Shown here one piece after another: positions 1-11,879 of a stretch of DNA of 32,902 nucleotides. Location: positions 1 to 32,902 of the forward strand of contig VGYZ01000037.1 in NCBI GenBank assembly GCA_016872795.1, in the 5' to 3' direction. The notes under the pieces were generated by a model, which saw only the letters and a program-made list of their open reading frames with translations, made no database searches and was not told where the DNA came from. Origin of the DNA: Planctomycetota bacterium (GTDB lineage Bacteria > Planctomycetota > UBA1135 > GCA-002686595). Every line of letters starts with the position of its first letter. Within the stretch, counting starts at the first letter, position 1. A program made the translations under genes and the position numbers.

Positions 1-422
1 ACCACTTGGCGCAGTCGATCGAGCAGCACCGCGCGCTCGGGATCGTGCGCATCGTGGGGCAAGAAGCCCGCGTGGAAGGTCACGAGCCCGAGGCCGAGCG
101 AGCGCGCGACGCGCGCGTCGCCCCTCGCGATCTCGAGGTTCGTCGTCCAGTGCGCGCTCGGGCGCAGGCCGCCGCTCACGCGGATCGTGTCGAGCGTCGA
201 GTAGTCCTCGCCGTGCGGAGTCATCATTCCGGAGAGCACGGAAACTCCCGCGCCCCACAGGGCCTGGAGCGTCTCGCTCGCGTCCCACGAGCCGTCGCGC
301 AGCGGGTCGAGGTGCAGCTGGCAGGCGCGCGCGCCGACCTTGGACAGCTTGTGAGCAAGGTCCGCCGGGGAGGTCGGCTGGAGCGACCACGAGCAGACGC
401 CGAGGCGATGGAGCACTTGCAT
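1..422 (-). CDS. Sugar phosphate isomerase/epimerase-like protein (partial, N-terminal part)
   Basis: The minus-strand frame opens with ATG at 422 and runs off the left edge of the window, giving about 140 codons. The translation begins MQVLHRLGVCSWSLQP and continues with a helix and the strand ARACQLHLDPLRDGSW. Then come SVLSGMMTPHGEDYST and LGLGLVTFHAGFLPHD. This strand-helix rhythm, with an early CSWS strand, a QLHLDP strand end and a VTFHAGF strand end, is what one sees in xylose-isomerase-like TIM barrels (AP endonuclease 2 superfamily), which use divalent metal to isomerise or epimerise sugars or related polyols. The substrate cannot be told from this part. There is only a weak purine-rich stretch before the ATG. 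It lies downstream of the two proteases on the same strand, separated from them by a strong hairpin, so it is probably a separate transcription unit. Family call is fairly sure; exact function is open. Confidence 0.72.
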   Translation of the reverse strand, partial: MQVLHRLGVCSWSLQPTSPADLAHKLSKVGARACQLHLDPLRDGSWDASETLQALWGAGVSVLSGMMTPHGEDYSTLDTIRVSGGLRPSAHWTTNLEIARGDARVARSLGLGLVTFHAGFLPHDAHDPERAVLLDRLRQV

Positions 423-501
423 GTGGCACCATCCCAACGCTCCGCGCGCGCGGCTGCAAGCGCCGAGCGCGCGCATCTCGGCTCATGGTTTTCCAAACAC
501 C

Positions 502-531
502 GCGGGCGCGGCCAACGCTGGCCGCGCCCGC
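502..531 (-). terminator. Strong GC hairpin after the first protease gene, probable terminator
   Basis: A perfect 13-bp inverted repeat (502-514 with 519-531, 4-nt loop) sits 24 nt beyond the stop codon of the 555-3011 protease and before the start of the 1-422 gene. Read on the minus strand it is followed by GGTGTTTGG, only a weak T-run. The position and very stable stem suggest transcription termination; the poor T-tract makes a pause or processing stem possible instead. Nothing else was seen in 423-554. Confidence 0.55.
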
Positions 532-554
532 TTTCGTCTCGACCGAGGCGTGCC

Positions 555-3011
555 TCAGGGCCGCACGGTGAACTCGAGTCCGTCGGACAGGTTCGTGGTG
601 CCCGGTGCAGCGGGATCGCGGAACCACGCCTGCGCCTGCACGAGCTGGCCCGACACGAACGGGTTGCCGAGCGCGGTGGGGCGCGTCGCGCGGAACGCGT
701 TCCAGTCGATCGTGAGGACGCCCTGACAGGTGTCGGAGCTGCCGCCAGAGTTCTGCGCGAGCGTGCGCTGGACCGGCGACTTCACGCACAGGAAACTCGA
801 ATTGTTGGTCGACCACGGCGCGGCGTTGCGGCCGGTGATGCCGTAGAAGATGAGGCCTAGGCGGTTGCCCTCGACCTGTGTCGCCGTGAGCACGAAGCCT
901 GAAGTGGCGCTCGCACTGGCGACTCCCGAGGCCGTGAGGTCCGCGAAGCAGAAGCTCGAGGTCAGACCCGCGGTGCAGTAGCTCGTCGGGTTGGACCCGC
1001 CGCCGTCCGTCACATTGCCCGTGAGGCACAGGCCGAAGCCTTGGTTCGGCGTCGGCACGTTCGTGGCCGTGACCGTGAAGCTCCATGTGCCGACCGTCGG
1101 GGCCTGCAGCGCGACGCGCTCGACATTGTTCTTGAGGTCCGCGCTGCCGGCGGTGGTCGACCAGCCGCTCGCGAACACGTTGCCGCGATAGACCGCGCCC
1201 GTCGGGCTCGTCACGGTGAGGTCGAGGTTGTTGACGACCGGATTCGAGGCATTCGTTGAGCCGGGAGCGTCGTGCCACGCGAGCGTGACTTCGAGTGGCG
1301 TCGTGCTCGCGTTCACTTGGAACTGCCGTACGTAGGTCGCGCCCGTGACGAGCCCCTGAGCCTTGCGCACATCGACCGCGATCATCTTGGCGGCGTCGCC
1401 CGTGAAGAACAGCGACTCGTCGAGGTTGGGGCGGCCCCAGCCTTCCTGATTGCTCGGATAGCCGGAGATGGATGTCATGTCCTGCGCGGTGTTGACGAGC
1501 ACCGCCTTCACGAGCGCGCCGGTCGGTGTGAATGCGTTGGCCACAACAGCCGCGCCCGTGGGGTAGAAGCCGTCCATGAAGTACTCGCGCACGAGCGCCG
1601 CCGCGGCCGTCGCCGACGGGCAAGCCATGCTCGTACCGGTGAGCGAAGTCGTGCCGCACGAGCCCGTGCTCGCCGACACGGTGCCGCAGCCCGGCGTCAT
1701 CACTTCGGGCTTGCGCCGCCCATCCGCGGTCGGGCCCGTACCGCCGGAACAGAACGAGTTGACGTTGGGCGTGTCCTGCGTCGCTCCGACAGCCAGCAGG
1801 TTCTTCGCGTTTTCAGGGTTCTTCAGCGTCGACGTGTTCGTGGTGGAGAACAGCACGAGGTTGTCCTCGTTGTTCCACTGGAATGTGTCGATCGAGTTGC
1901 AGAGCGAGTCGTAGGCGGTCGTCGCGTCGTTGCCCCACGAATTGGTGTGCACGCGCGCTCCGACATTCGCGTGCGCGACGCCGGTCGTGTTGAAGCCCGA
2001 GATCGGAAGCTCGGTGTGCGCGAGCTTGGCGAGGTACGCGAGACCACGGTTGGCCGTCGAGCCGTTGACGGGCTGCGCATTGCCGGCCGCGGTGCCCGCC
2101 GTGTGCGTGCCATGGCTGTCGGAGGTGCCGCTGCCGTTGCGGTACACGATCTTGCGGTGCGTGGGGCCGACGGGAGCGCCCGTGGGATCGGAGAAGTAGC
2201 ACGAGGTGCTCGACAGCAGTCCATCGACGTGCCCGATCACCTGTCCCTGCCCGTTGATGCCTTGGCTCCACACGCGCGTATTGCCCGAGATGTTCGTCTG
2301 CACGACCCACACGATCGAATCGTTGCGCAGCGTCATCTCCGGTGCCGGCTCGATCCACTGCATGTCGCGCGCGCGGGCGAGAGCGCGCGCCGCGAGCGGG
2401 CTCGCATTCACGCGCACGAACCAGCGACCGTACTCCTCCCAGCTCTCTTCGATCGTCGCGCCGCTCGCGCTCACCTGCTCGGCGAGCACGTCGAAGCTCG
2501 TGCCGGGGAAGCCGCCGATGACGAGCGGGCGTGCGAGCGCGGCGAGCGTTTCATCCTGCGACGCGAGCAAGAGCCGCGGCTCGATGCGATACGCCGGATG
2601 GAAGTCGCCCGTCCACACATGGGCTGCCACCTCGGAGACCGCCGTGCGCACGCGCGCGTCGCCGCGCACGACGAACGCGTAGTTGGGGATGTAGTCGAGC
2701 AGCTCGGCACCCGCGGCCGCGAGCTCCGCGCGCAGGTCCTCGGTGATGGCTCCGGAGAATTGGGCGAGGAAGTAGCCCGCGTCCGCCTGCGGTTCGAGCG
2801 CCAGATCGGCCGGCAGCTCGGGCAGGCCGCGAGACGTGTCGAACTCGGCGTAGGAGAGTGAGAGCCAGCGCGGCTCGGCCGCCAGCCCGTTGGCCTCTTC
2901 GAAGGTCCAGCCCCGCTGGGGGCTGTCCGGAAGCTTGGGGACCTCCTGCGCGAAGGCGGGAGCGAGTCCGAGGGCGGCGAGGACGATGGCGAGGTGAGGT
3001 GTGCGGCGCAT
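555..3011 (-). CDS. Secreted S8 (subtilisin-type) serine protease with C-terminal beta modules
   Basis: 818-residue predicted exported protease. A signal peptide (MRRTPHLAIVLAALGLAPAFA, cleavage near residue 21) is followed by a pro-region of about 200 residues. The S8 catalytic domain (about 230-545) has Asp263 (IGHVDG), His300 (DSHGTHTAG), Ser461 (TGTSMACPS) and a likely oxyanion Asn near 392. Residues about 555-670 (LEVTLAWHDAPGS, NNLDLTV) look like the beta-sandwich that follows the catalytic domain in KP-43-type alkaline subtilases. The last ~140 residues form a Cys-containing module ending in LVQAQAWFRDP and LEFTV, shared with the neighbouring protease. The expected role is extracellular protein degradation or maturation. 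The ATG at 3011 is the only start that leaves an intact signal peptide; no convincing Shine-Dalgarno precedes it. It is a tandem paralogue of 3117-5576. Confidence 0.93.
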   Translation of the reverse strand: MRRTPHLAIVLAALGLAPAFAQEVPKLPDSPQRGWTFEEANGLAAEPRWLSLSYAEFDTSRGLPELPADLALEPQADAGYFLAQFSGAITEDLRAELAAAGAELLDYIPNYAFVVRGDARVRTAVSEVAAHVWTGDFHPAYRIEPRLLLASQDETLAALARPLVIGGFPGTSFDVLAEQVSASGATIEESWEEYGRWFVRVNASPLAARALARARDMQWIEPAPEMTLRNDSIVWVVQTNISGNTRVWSQGINGQGQVIGHVDGLLSSTSCYFSDPTGAPVGPTHRKIVYRNGSGTSDSHGTHTAGTAAGNAQPVNGSTANRGLAYLAKLAHTELPISGFNTTGVAHANVGARVHTNSWGNDATTAYDSLCNSIDTFQWNNEDNLVLFSTTNTSTLKNPENAKNLLAVGATQDTPNVNSFCSGGTGPTADGRRKPEVMTPGCGTVSASTGSCGTTSLTGTSMACPSATAAAALVREYFMDGFYPTGAAVVANAFTPTGALVKAVLVNTAQDMTSISGYPSNQEGWGRPNLDESLFFTGDAAKMIAVDVRKAQGLVTGATYVRQFQVNASTTPLEVTLAWHDAPGSTNASNPVVNNLDLTVTSPTGAVYRGNVFASGWSTTAGSADLKNNVERVALQAPTVGTWSFTVTATNVPTPNQGFGLCLTGNVTDGGGSNPTSYCTAGLTSSFCFADLTASGVASASATSGFVLTATQVEGNRLGLIFYGITGRNAAPWSTNNSSFLCVKSPVQRTLAQNSGGSSDTCQGVLTIDWNAFRATRPTALGNPFVSGQLVQAQAWFRDPAAPGTTNLSDGLEFTVRP

Positions 3012-3032
3012 GGGGTGGGGATCGTCCGGAAC

Positions 3033-3088
3033 CGAACAAGCTACGGGAGGTCCAACACCCTGGACGCAGCGAAGGTTCGGCTTGTTCG
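3033..3088. other. Nested inverted repeat between the two protease genes
   Basis: An 8-bp perfect outer stem (CGAACAAG at 3033-3040 with CTTGTTCG at 3081-3088) encloses a second 5-bp stem (GTCCA 3050-3054 with TGGAC 3061-3065). It fills most of the 105-nt gap between the stop codon of the upstream protease (3117) and the ATG of the downstream one (3011). No T-tract follows, so an intercistronic processing or attenuating structure, or a weak terminator, are equally likely. Confidence 0.4.
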
Positions 3089-3116
3089 CCAGCCGGAGCG
3101 CGCAGGTCGCCGCAGC

Positions 3117-5576
3117 CTAGGGCTGAACGACGAACTCGACCGCGTCGGTCAGGTTGCCCTGACCGGGCGCCTGCGGATCGCGGAACCAAGCCTGCGCCTG
3201 CACGAGAGCGCCGGGGCCGAAGGGCGCGCCGAGGGCCCACGGTCGCGCGCTCACCCACGCCGACCAGTCGGTGAAGAACAGTCCGTCGCAGCCGCCCAGC
3301 GTCCCGCCGCTCGTCTGCGCGGTCATGCGCTGCACCGGAGGACGCACGCACCAGAAGCTCGAGCTCTGGAATGTCCAGCGCACGGATGTGCGACCGCTCG
3401 TCCCATAGAACACGATGCCCTGTCGCTGGCCCTCGACGCCGCTCGCCGCGAGCGTGAAGCCACCGCTCGCACCGGCGCGCGCGACGCCCGATGTGTGCAG
3501 GCGCGGCGCGCAGAAGTTCGTCGTCTGCCCGCTCACGCAATAGCGCGTCGGCGACGAGCTGCCACCCGTCGCGATGTCTCCCGTCGCGCACAGGCCGAGT
3601 CCCTGCGGACCCTGCGGCACGTTCGCGCCGCGCACGCGGATCGTCCACGCGCCGAGCTCCGGCTGGCGCACGACGACGCGCTCGACATTGTTGAGCGGAT
3701 CCGCCGCGCCACCGGTCGTCGAGGCGCCGCTCGCGAAGACATTGCCGAGGTACAGCGCGCCGGAAGGCGCGAGCACCTCGAGATCGAGGTCGTTCACCAC
3801 AGCGATCGCGGCGTTGACCGAGCCCGGCGCGTCCATGAACGCGAGCGTGACCTCGAACGGCAGCGCGCTCGACTGCACGTGCACGGTCCAGCTCGTCGTC
3901 GCTCCGGTGCCAAGTCCCGCGGCGTGCCGCAGCTCGGTCGCAAACAGCTTCGACTCGTCGCCGACGAAGTGCAGCGCCTTGTCGAGGTTCACGCGGCCCC
4001 AGCCCTCGCGCATCGACGGATAGTCCGGCGCGCTCGCGACATCCTCGCCGCAGCTCACGAGCACGGCCTTCAGCAGCGCGCCGCTGGGCACGAACGCGTC
4101 CGCCGCATTCGCGAGCCCGCTCGGATAGAAGCCGTCGAGGAAGTACTCGCGCGCGAGCGTGGCCGCGCCGCCGATCGCGGCCGTCGCCATGCTCGTGCCG
4201 TTGAGCGTGCCCGTCGCGCATGTGCCCGGCGCCGCCGAGACCACGCCGCAGCCCGGCGCCATCACCTCGGGCCGCCGCCGCCCGTCGGCGGTCGGACCGA
4301 GTCCGCCGAAGCAGACTTGATCGGCATTGGCGCCGTTTTCCGTCGAGCTCACCGCCAGCACGTTCTTGGCATTCTCGGGGCTCGTCACGAATGCTCCGTT
4401 GGAGACCGAGAACACCGACAGGTGCTCCTCGTTTGCCCACCCGAAGGCATCGATCGACGCGCACAGCGCGCTGTAGGACGTCACGCTATCGACGCCCCAC
4501 GAGTTCGAGTGCACGCGCGCGCCGTAGCTGCCGTGCAGCGTCGCGGTTGCCGAGTAGGACGCGACGGGCAGGTCCGTGTGCGCGAGTCGCGCGAGGTACG
4601 CCATGCCGCGGCCGAGCGTCGAGCCCGTCACCGGCTGCGCGTCGCCCGCGAGCGTTCCGGCCGTGTGCATGCCGTGCACATCGGCGCCGCTGCTCGAGAG
4701 ATACACGACCTTGCGGTGCGCCGGACCGACCGGCGTGCCCGCCGGATCGCGCAGCCAGCAGTTGTTCAGCACCGAGATCGCGTTGTCGATGTGCCCGATG
4801 ACCTCGCCTTCGCCGCGCAGGCCGCGATCCCAGACCTTCGTCAGCTGGTTCTGGTTCGACTGCACGACCCACGCGACCGAGTTGTTGCGCAGCGTCACGG
4901 GCGCCTCGACCTCGATCCACTGCAGGGCATCTTCACGCGCGAGGCGCCGCGCCACGGCCGCGCTCGCGCGCAAGCGCGCGATCCAGCGTCCGTGTTCCTC
5001 GATTAGCTCCGTGACGCTCGCTCCGTGTCGACGCAGGGCGAGCTCGAGCGCGGCGCGCGGGCCGCCTCGGAAGCCGAGCGCGACGAGCTCGTGCTGCACG
5101 GAGGCGAGCGCGGGATCGAGCGCGCCCTCGCGCAAGCGCGACTCGATGCGCCACGCGGGATGCAGCTCGCCGCTCCACGCCACTTCGGGCTGGCGCTCGA
5201 GCTGTGCGCGCTGTGCCGGTGTCGCGCGCACGAGGAACGCGTTGGACGGCAGGTACTCGAGCAGCTGCGCGCCCGTGGCGAGCGCGCGTGTGCGCAGCTG
5301 TGGCGTCACGACGCGATCGAACTGCACGAGGAAGCATGTGGCGCCGCCGCGCGCGCGTCGCTCGCGCCGCAGGTCGACCGGCAGCTCCGGCTCGTTGCCG
5401 CGCGTGTCGAAGCCGCCTGCGCGCAGCGCGAGCCAGCGCGGCGAGCGCACGAGCTCCGCGGCTTCCTCCGGCGCCAGCGCGACCACGGCCTCCGGCGGCA
5501 AGGACTGCCCGAAGAGCTGCCCACCGGCGAGGAGAGCAGCCCCCGAGAGCGCGAGGGTCAGGCCGGGAAATCGCAT
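3117..5576 (-). CDS. Secreted S8 (subtilisin-type) serine protease, tandem paralogue
   Basis: 819-residue exported protease with the same architecture as its downstream neighbour: signal peptide (MRFPGLTLALSGAALLAGGQ), ~200-residue pro-region, S8 catalytic domain, KP-43-like beta-sandwich (FEVTLAFMDAPGS) and the Cys-containing C-terminal module ending LVQAQAWFRDP and VEFVVQP. The triad is Asp264 (IGHIDN), His301 (DVHGMHTAG) and Ser462 (NGTSMATAA), offset by exactly one residue from the paralogue. The usual HGTH motif reads HGMH, a mild departure that leaves the catalytic His intact. The frame stays open far upstream, but ATG 5576 gives the signal peptide and is preceded by GGAG about 10 nt away. 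A -10-like box lies at 5631-5626, after the carB terminator, so the two proteases probably form their own transcription unit. Natural substrates are unknown. Confidence 0.93.
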   Translation of the reverse strand: MRFPGLTLALSGAALLAGGQLFGQSLPPEAVVALAPEEAAELVRSPRWLALRAGGFDTRGNEPELPVDLRRERRARGGATCFLVQFDRVVTPQLRTRALATGAQLLEYLPSNAFLVRATPAQRAQLERQPEVAWSGELHPAWRIESRLREGALDPALASVQHELVALGFRGGPRAALELALRRHGASVTELIEEHGRWIARLRASAAVARRLAREDALQWIEVEAPVTLRNNSVAWVVQSNQNQLTKVWDRGLRGEGEVIGHIDNAISVLNNCWLRDPAGTPVGPAHRKVVYLSSSGADVHGMHTAGTLAGDAQPVTGSTLGRGMAYLARLAHTDLPVASYSATATLHGSYGARVHSNSWGVDSVTSYSALCASIDAFGWANEEHLSVFSVSNGAFVTSPENAKNVLAVSSTENGANADQVCFGGLGPTADGRRRPEVMAPGCGVVSAAPGTCATGTLNGTSMATAAIGGAATLAREYFLDGFYPSGLANAADAFVPSGALLKAVLVSCGEDVASAPDYPSMREGWGRVNLDKALHFVGDESKLFATELRHAAGLGTGATTSWTVHVQSSALPFEVTLAFMDAPGSVNAAIAVVNDLDLEVLAPSGALYLGNVFASGASTTGGAADPLNNVERVVVRQPELGAWTIRVRGANVPQGPQGLGLCATGDIATGGSSSPTRYCVSGQTTNFCAPRLHTSGVARAGASGGFTLAASGVEGQRQGIVFYGTSGRTSVRWTFQSSSFWCVRPPVQRMTAQTSGGTLGGCDGLFFTDWSAWVSARPWALGAPFGPGALVQAQAWFRDPQAPGQGNLTDAVEFVVQP

Positions 5577-5625
5577 CGCTACGGGGCTCCAGCCGAGCCC
5601 CACGCTCAGCCGCACGCCGAAGCTC

Positions 5626-5631
5626 ACTGTA
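5626..5631 (-). promoter_or_regulatory. Putative -10 element (TACAGT) of the protease pair
   Basis: On the minus strand GGGGCTACAGT lies about 50 nt upstream of the ATG at 5576 and just after the carB terminator. It matches the GCTAnnnT pattern seen before several other genes in this window. No clear -35 element is visible. Confidence 0.3.
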
Positions 5632-5637
5632 GCCCCG

Positions 5638-5681
5638 AAAACAAGCCGCGGGGGCGCGCGCCCGCGTGCGCGGCCCCCGCG
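5638..5681 (-). terminator. Intrinsic terminator of carB
   Basis: A 9-bp perfect stem (5647-5655 with 5673-5681, CGCGGGGGC/GCCCCCGCG) has an internal GCGC-rich loop that can extend the helix. Read in the direction of carB transcription it is followed by CTTGTTTTC, a short U-rich tract. It starts 29 nt past the carB stop codon. Confidence 0.75.
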
Positions 5682-5710
5682 ATGCGGAAGCCCTTTCCCA
5701 GCTCGCCCGA

Positions 5711-8959
<3,249 letters not shown>

Positions 8960-9192
8960 GGGGGTGGAGTGATGAGAGAGCGCGGCGGCGGCAGCCGAGG
9001 AGTGGGACGATTCCCCTGAGGCGGCGACCCCGAGGCGTAAACGTGCGGATTGAAGCACGCTCAACGGGCGCTGTCGACCGTCGCGAGCGCTTCCCAGGGC
9101 GCCTTCGACGAGAATCTCGCCCTCGGCCTTTGGGGCGCCATCCGGACGGTCCGAAAACCACCGTGACGGCCCCCTGCGGGCCCTCGAGCACC

Positions 9193-9453
9193 ATGCCGAT
9201 CCTGACCGTCGAGCTCGCGATCCTGCTCGCCGCAGCCTTTGCGGCCGGCGCCGTCGCTTCGTGGCTCGCGCAAGACCGCCGCGCTCGCTCCGAGCGCCGT
9301 CTCTTCGAGCTCGAGACGCAGCGCATGATCGACGCCCGCCGCGAGACCTACGAGGCCCTCGAACGGCAGGTGCGCGCCCTCGCGGAGTCCCGCGCGCGCG
9401 AGCACGACGACATCGCAGTGCCGCTGCCGCAGCGCGAGCGCGCATCGCTCTAG
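9193..9453 (+). CDS. Small single-TM protein with charged helical tail, unknown function
   Basis: 86 residues from ATG 9193. Residues about 3-25 ([20 protein letters not shown]) form one hydrophobic helix. The rest is a highly charged, probably coiled-coil segment ([20 protein letters not shown] and on), so it is likely an N-terminally anchored protein with a cytoplasmic helix. It resembles YhcB/DUF1043-type anchors only in layout, and I do not recognise a family. Codons keep the strong G/C third-position bias of the neighbours, supporting a real gene. There is no clear ribosome-binding site, and the frame is open upstream to 9043. It is divergent from carB and converges on aroB with only 3 nt between the stop codons. 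Confidence 0.55.
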   Translation: MPILTVELAILLAAAFAAGAVASWLAQDRRARSERRLFELETQRMIDARRETYEALERQVRALAESRAREHDDIAVPLPQRERASL

Positions 9454-9456
9454 GAC

Positions 9457-10521
9457 TCAGGCGAGCAGCGCGAGCAGCGTGGCGTCGTCGAGCGTCGCCG
9501 CGAGCTCGAGCGAGCCCGCGGCGCGCGGCAGCACGAAGGTCGGCCGACCCGCGCTCGCCTTCTTGTCGTGGCGCATGGCCGCGAGCAATTCCGCGGCAGG
9601 CAGGGCTCCGTGGCGCATACGCAGCTCGCCCGGGGAGCACGGGAGCTGCAACGCTCGCAGCAGCGCGTCGATGCGCGCGCGCAGTCCGCGATCCTGCAGC
9701 AGCCCTGCGCGCTCGCTCGCTTCGAGCGCCAGCGCGAGACCGCACGCGACCGCGACACCGTGCGGAATCGAGCCGAAACCGGCCACCTTCTCGAAAGCGT
9801 GCGCGAATGTGTGGCCGAGGTTGAGCGCTTTGCGCGGGCCGCCCTCGCGCTCGTCCGAGGCGACGATGCGCGCCTTGGAGCGCACGCACTCGGCGATCAC
9901 GAGCTCGACGGCGGCGAGCTCGCGCGCCGCGAGCGCCGCCGCGTTGCGTTCGACGAGCGCGAGCAGCTCTTCGTTCTCGACCAGCGCCGCCTTGACGACT
10001 TCGCCGAGCCCCGAGCGCCACTCCTCGTCCGGCAATGTCGCGAGCGTGCGTGTGTCGGCGAGCACCGCGCTGGGCTGGTGGAATGTGCCGACGAGGTTCT
10101 TGCCTTGAGCGATGTTGATCGCGGTCTTGCCGCCCACCGAAGCATCGACCATCGCGAGCAGCGTCGTCGGTCCGTACACGACGCGGATTCCGCGCATGTA
10201 GAGCGAGGCCGCGAGCCCGCCGACATCGAGCGTCGCGCCGCCGCCGAACGCGAGTGCGCTCGAGCCGCGGTCGAGTCCGTGCTGGGCCATCGCCGCCAGC
10301 GCGAGCTCCAGCGTCCCCCAGTCCTTCGCTGCTTCGCCGGCAGGCACGGCCGCCAGCGCGAAGAGCGGTGCCGCGAGCGCGCCGTGCAGCTCGAACACGC
10401 GCTCGTCGACGATGCCGAAGGGCCGCTCGCCCGCGTGCGCACGGAGCGCGTCCAGCGCCCCCGCGCCGATCACGACCGGATACGCCGCGTGGCCCGGCAG
10501 CTCGACATCGACGCGGATCAC
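9457..10521 (-). CDS. aroB: 3-dehydroquinate synthase
   Basis: 354 residues, typical for AroB. It converts DAHP to 3-dehydroquinate, the second step of the shikimate pathway, using NAD and zinc. Visible signatures are the glycine-rich NAD site [20 protein letters not shown] (about 91-110), [17 protein letters not shown] (116-132), and the zinc ligands Glu174 (GLGEVVKAA), His237 (NLGHTFAHA) and His254 (PHGVAV). The start is GTG at 10521, overlapping the stop of the preceding gene as GTGA, which implies translational coupling. It is the last gene of a four-gene minus-strand operon with no other shikimate gene, an uncommon setting. It ends 3 nt from the convergent small gene. Confidence 0.97.
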   Translation of the reverse strand: MIRVDVELPGHAAYPVVIGAGALDALRAHAGERPFGIVDERVFELHGALAAPLFALAAVPAGEAAKDWGTLELALAAMAQHGLDRGSSALAFGGGATLDVGGLAASLYMRGIRVVYGPTTLLAMVDASVGGKTAINIAQGKNLVGTFHQPSAVLADTRTLATLPDEEWRSGLGEVVKAALVENEELLALVERNAAALAARELAAVELVIAECVRSKARIVASDEREGGPRKALNLGHTFAHAFEKVAGFGSIPHGVAVACGLALALEASERAGLLQDRGLRARIDALLRALQLPCSPGELRMRHGALPAAELLAAMRHDKKASAGRPTFVLPRAAGSLELAATLDDATLLALLA

Positions 10522-11879
10522 GCCTGCGCCGCCGCCTTGATGCGCCGCTCGCGCCGCCGCCGCGTGAGTTCAGCGTCGAGTTCAGCAGCCTTGGCTCGGT
10601 CGCGCCGCAGCAGGTACCAGAACAGTGCCACGATGGACGCGAACGAGCCGCCGACGATGTAGAGCACCGTGCTGAACACATTCTCCTTCGGCAGCTCGTA
10701 GGGCTCGAGCGCCGTCAGCACGAACACCGGTGCCTTGCGCGTTCCGCCGACCGCTTCGTACTGGTTCATGCGCACGAAGAAGCCGCGCGCCGTGACCTCA
10801 CTGCCGATCTTGTAGCCGGGATCGGGGAGCAGCGTCGAGAACTGGATCACGGGGTTGGGCGTGCGCAGCCACTCGTTCGCGCCGATCCAGCCTTCGGTGA
10901 GCGTCGTGACGCGCGCCGGATTCTCGCGCTGGCGCTGGGTCCAGATGTCCTGAATGCGGCAGGGCGGGATGCGCAGCGGCAGCGCGAGGAAGCTCGCCGG
11001 ATCCTCGCTCAGTTCCGCCATCGCCGCCGCGTCGAGCGTGCGCGCCTTGCTCCAGTCGATCGAGGCGGGATCCACATCGCGCGCGTAGCTCACCACGCGC
11101 CAGTATTCCTCGCGCTCGCTGGTCGAGACCTCGTCGTAGCGCCTGAAATCCTCGCCCCAGTCGGCGCGCGCGAGGCTCGCGACCTTGCCAAGCGCTGGAT
11201 AGGAGACCTGCGCGCGCGGCCCGACCACCAGCGGCGCTTCGACCCACGCTCCGGCGATCTCGCGACCGAGCGTCTTCAAGAACAGCCCGTCCACGTGCAC
11301 GTAGTCGCCGTTGCCGAACTCGTAGTCGACGCACGACTGGAACACGACGAAGACGCGGCCGCCGTCGTCGAGCGTGAGCAGCGCGCGGAAGTGCGCGGGG
11401 AGCGAACCGGCCTCGGGGAACGAGACGAACTCCGAGATTCGACCGCGCAGGCGCAGCACGCGCGCGCGCGCCGCCGCCGGATGGGCCGCGAGCTCGGCGG
11501 CCAGCGGCGAGGTGAGTTCGACGCCGCCCATCGGCGCGAAGTGATCCCAGACGTACAGGCGCGCGTCCTCGAGCGCGAGCGCGAGCGCCGCGGGCTCGAT
11601 GTCGGCGCGCTCCTCGCGCGTGCCGTCCACGGTGAGCGCGGCGAGTTCGTTGCGGCGGAAGGTCGGTGTGGCGATCTCCGTTTGCGGCGCGCTCTCGCGC
11701 CTGCGCCGGTTGTCTTTCTCCGGCGCTTGCCCGCCGCCGGTCACCCAGCCCCAGATCATGCCGCCGCCGACCACTGCGAACAGCAGCGTCATGAAGAGCA
11801 GCTTCTTGCGCTCGCGGTCCGTGAGGAGCTTGCCGTCCGCGGGTCCGGCGCTCGGCGCATGCGAGAGCTTGAACTTCAT
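10518..11879 (-). CDS. Two-TM membrane protein with large extracytoplasmic region, unknown function
   Basis: 453 residues. Hydrophobic helices lie at about 27-47 ([20 protein letters not shown]) and about 401-425 ([20 protein letters not shown]), followed by a strongly basic tail. Between them sit roughly 350 residues with no motif I recognise. Its beta-rich middle ([37 protein letters not shown]) reads like OB-fold or NfeD-like strands, but that is only an impression. ATG 11879 overlaps the previous stop as ATGA, and the 3' end overlaps aroB as GTGA, so it is translationally coupled on both sides. The frame is open upstream into the preceding gene, but the ATG at the overlap is the natural start. 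Function unknown. Confidence 0.8.
   Translation of the reverse strand: MKFKLSHAPSAGPADGKLLTDRERKKLLFMTLLFAVVGGGMIWGWVTGGGQAPEKDNRRRRESAPQTEIATPTFRRNELAALTVDGTREERADIEPAALALALEDARLYVWDHFAPMGGVELTSPLAAELAAHPAAARARVLRLRGRISEFVSFPEAGSLPAHFRALLTLDDGGRVFVVFQSCVDYEFGNGDYVHVDGLFLKTLGREIAGAWVEAPLVVGPRAQVSYPALGKVASLARADWGEDFRRYDEVSTSEREEYWRVVSYARDVDPASIDWSKARTLDAAAMAELSEDPASFLALPLRIPPCRIQDIWTQRQRENPARVTTLTEGWIGANEWLRTPNPVIQFSTLLPDPGYKIGSEVTARGFFVRMNQYEAVGGTRKAPVFVLTALEPYELPKENVFSTVLYIVGGSFASIVALFWYLLRRDRAKAAELDAELTRRRRERRIKAAAQA

Noticed and set aside
6-860. Plus-strand open frame of 284 codons at the left edge
   Set aside because: Arg/Glu/His-rich translation without motifs, antisense to the isomerase-like gene and the first protease; a by-product of high GC.
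9042-9059. CGTGC...GCACG hairpin and a TTGAGC hexamer in the carB upstream region as regulatory sites
   Set aside because: The stem is only 5 bp and no acceptable -10 lies at standard spacing; too weak to annotate.
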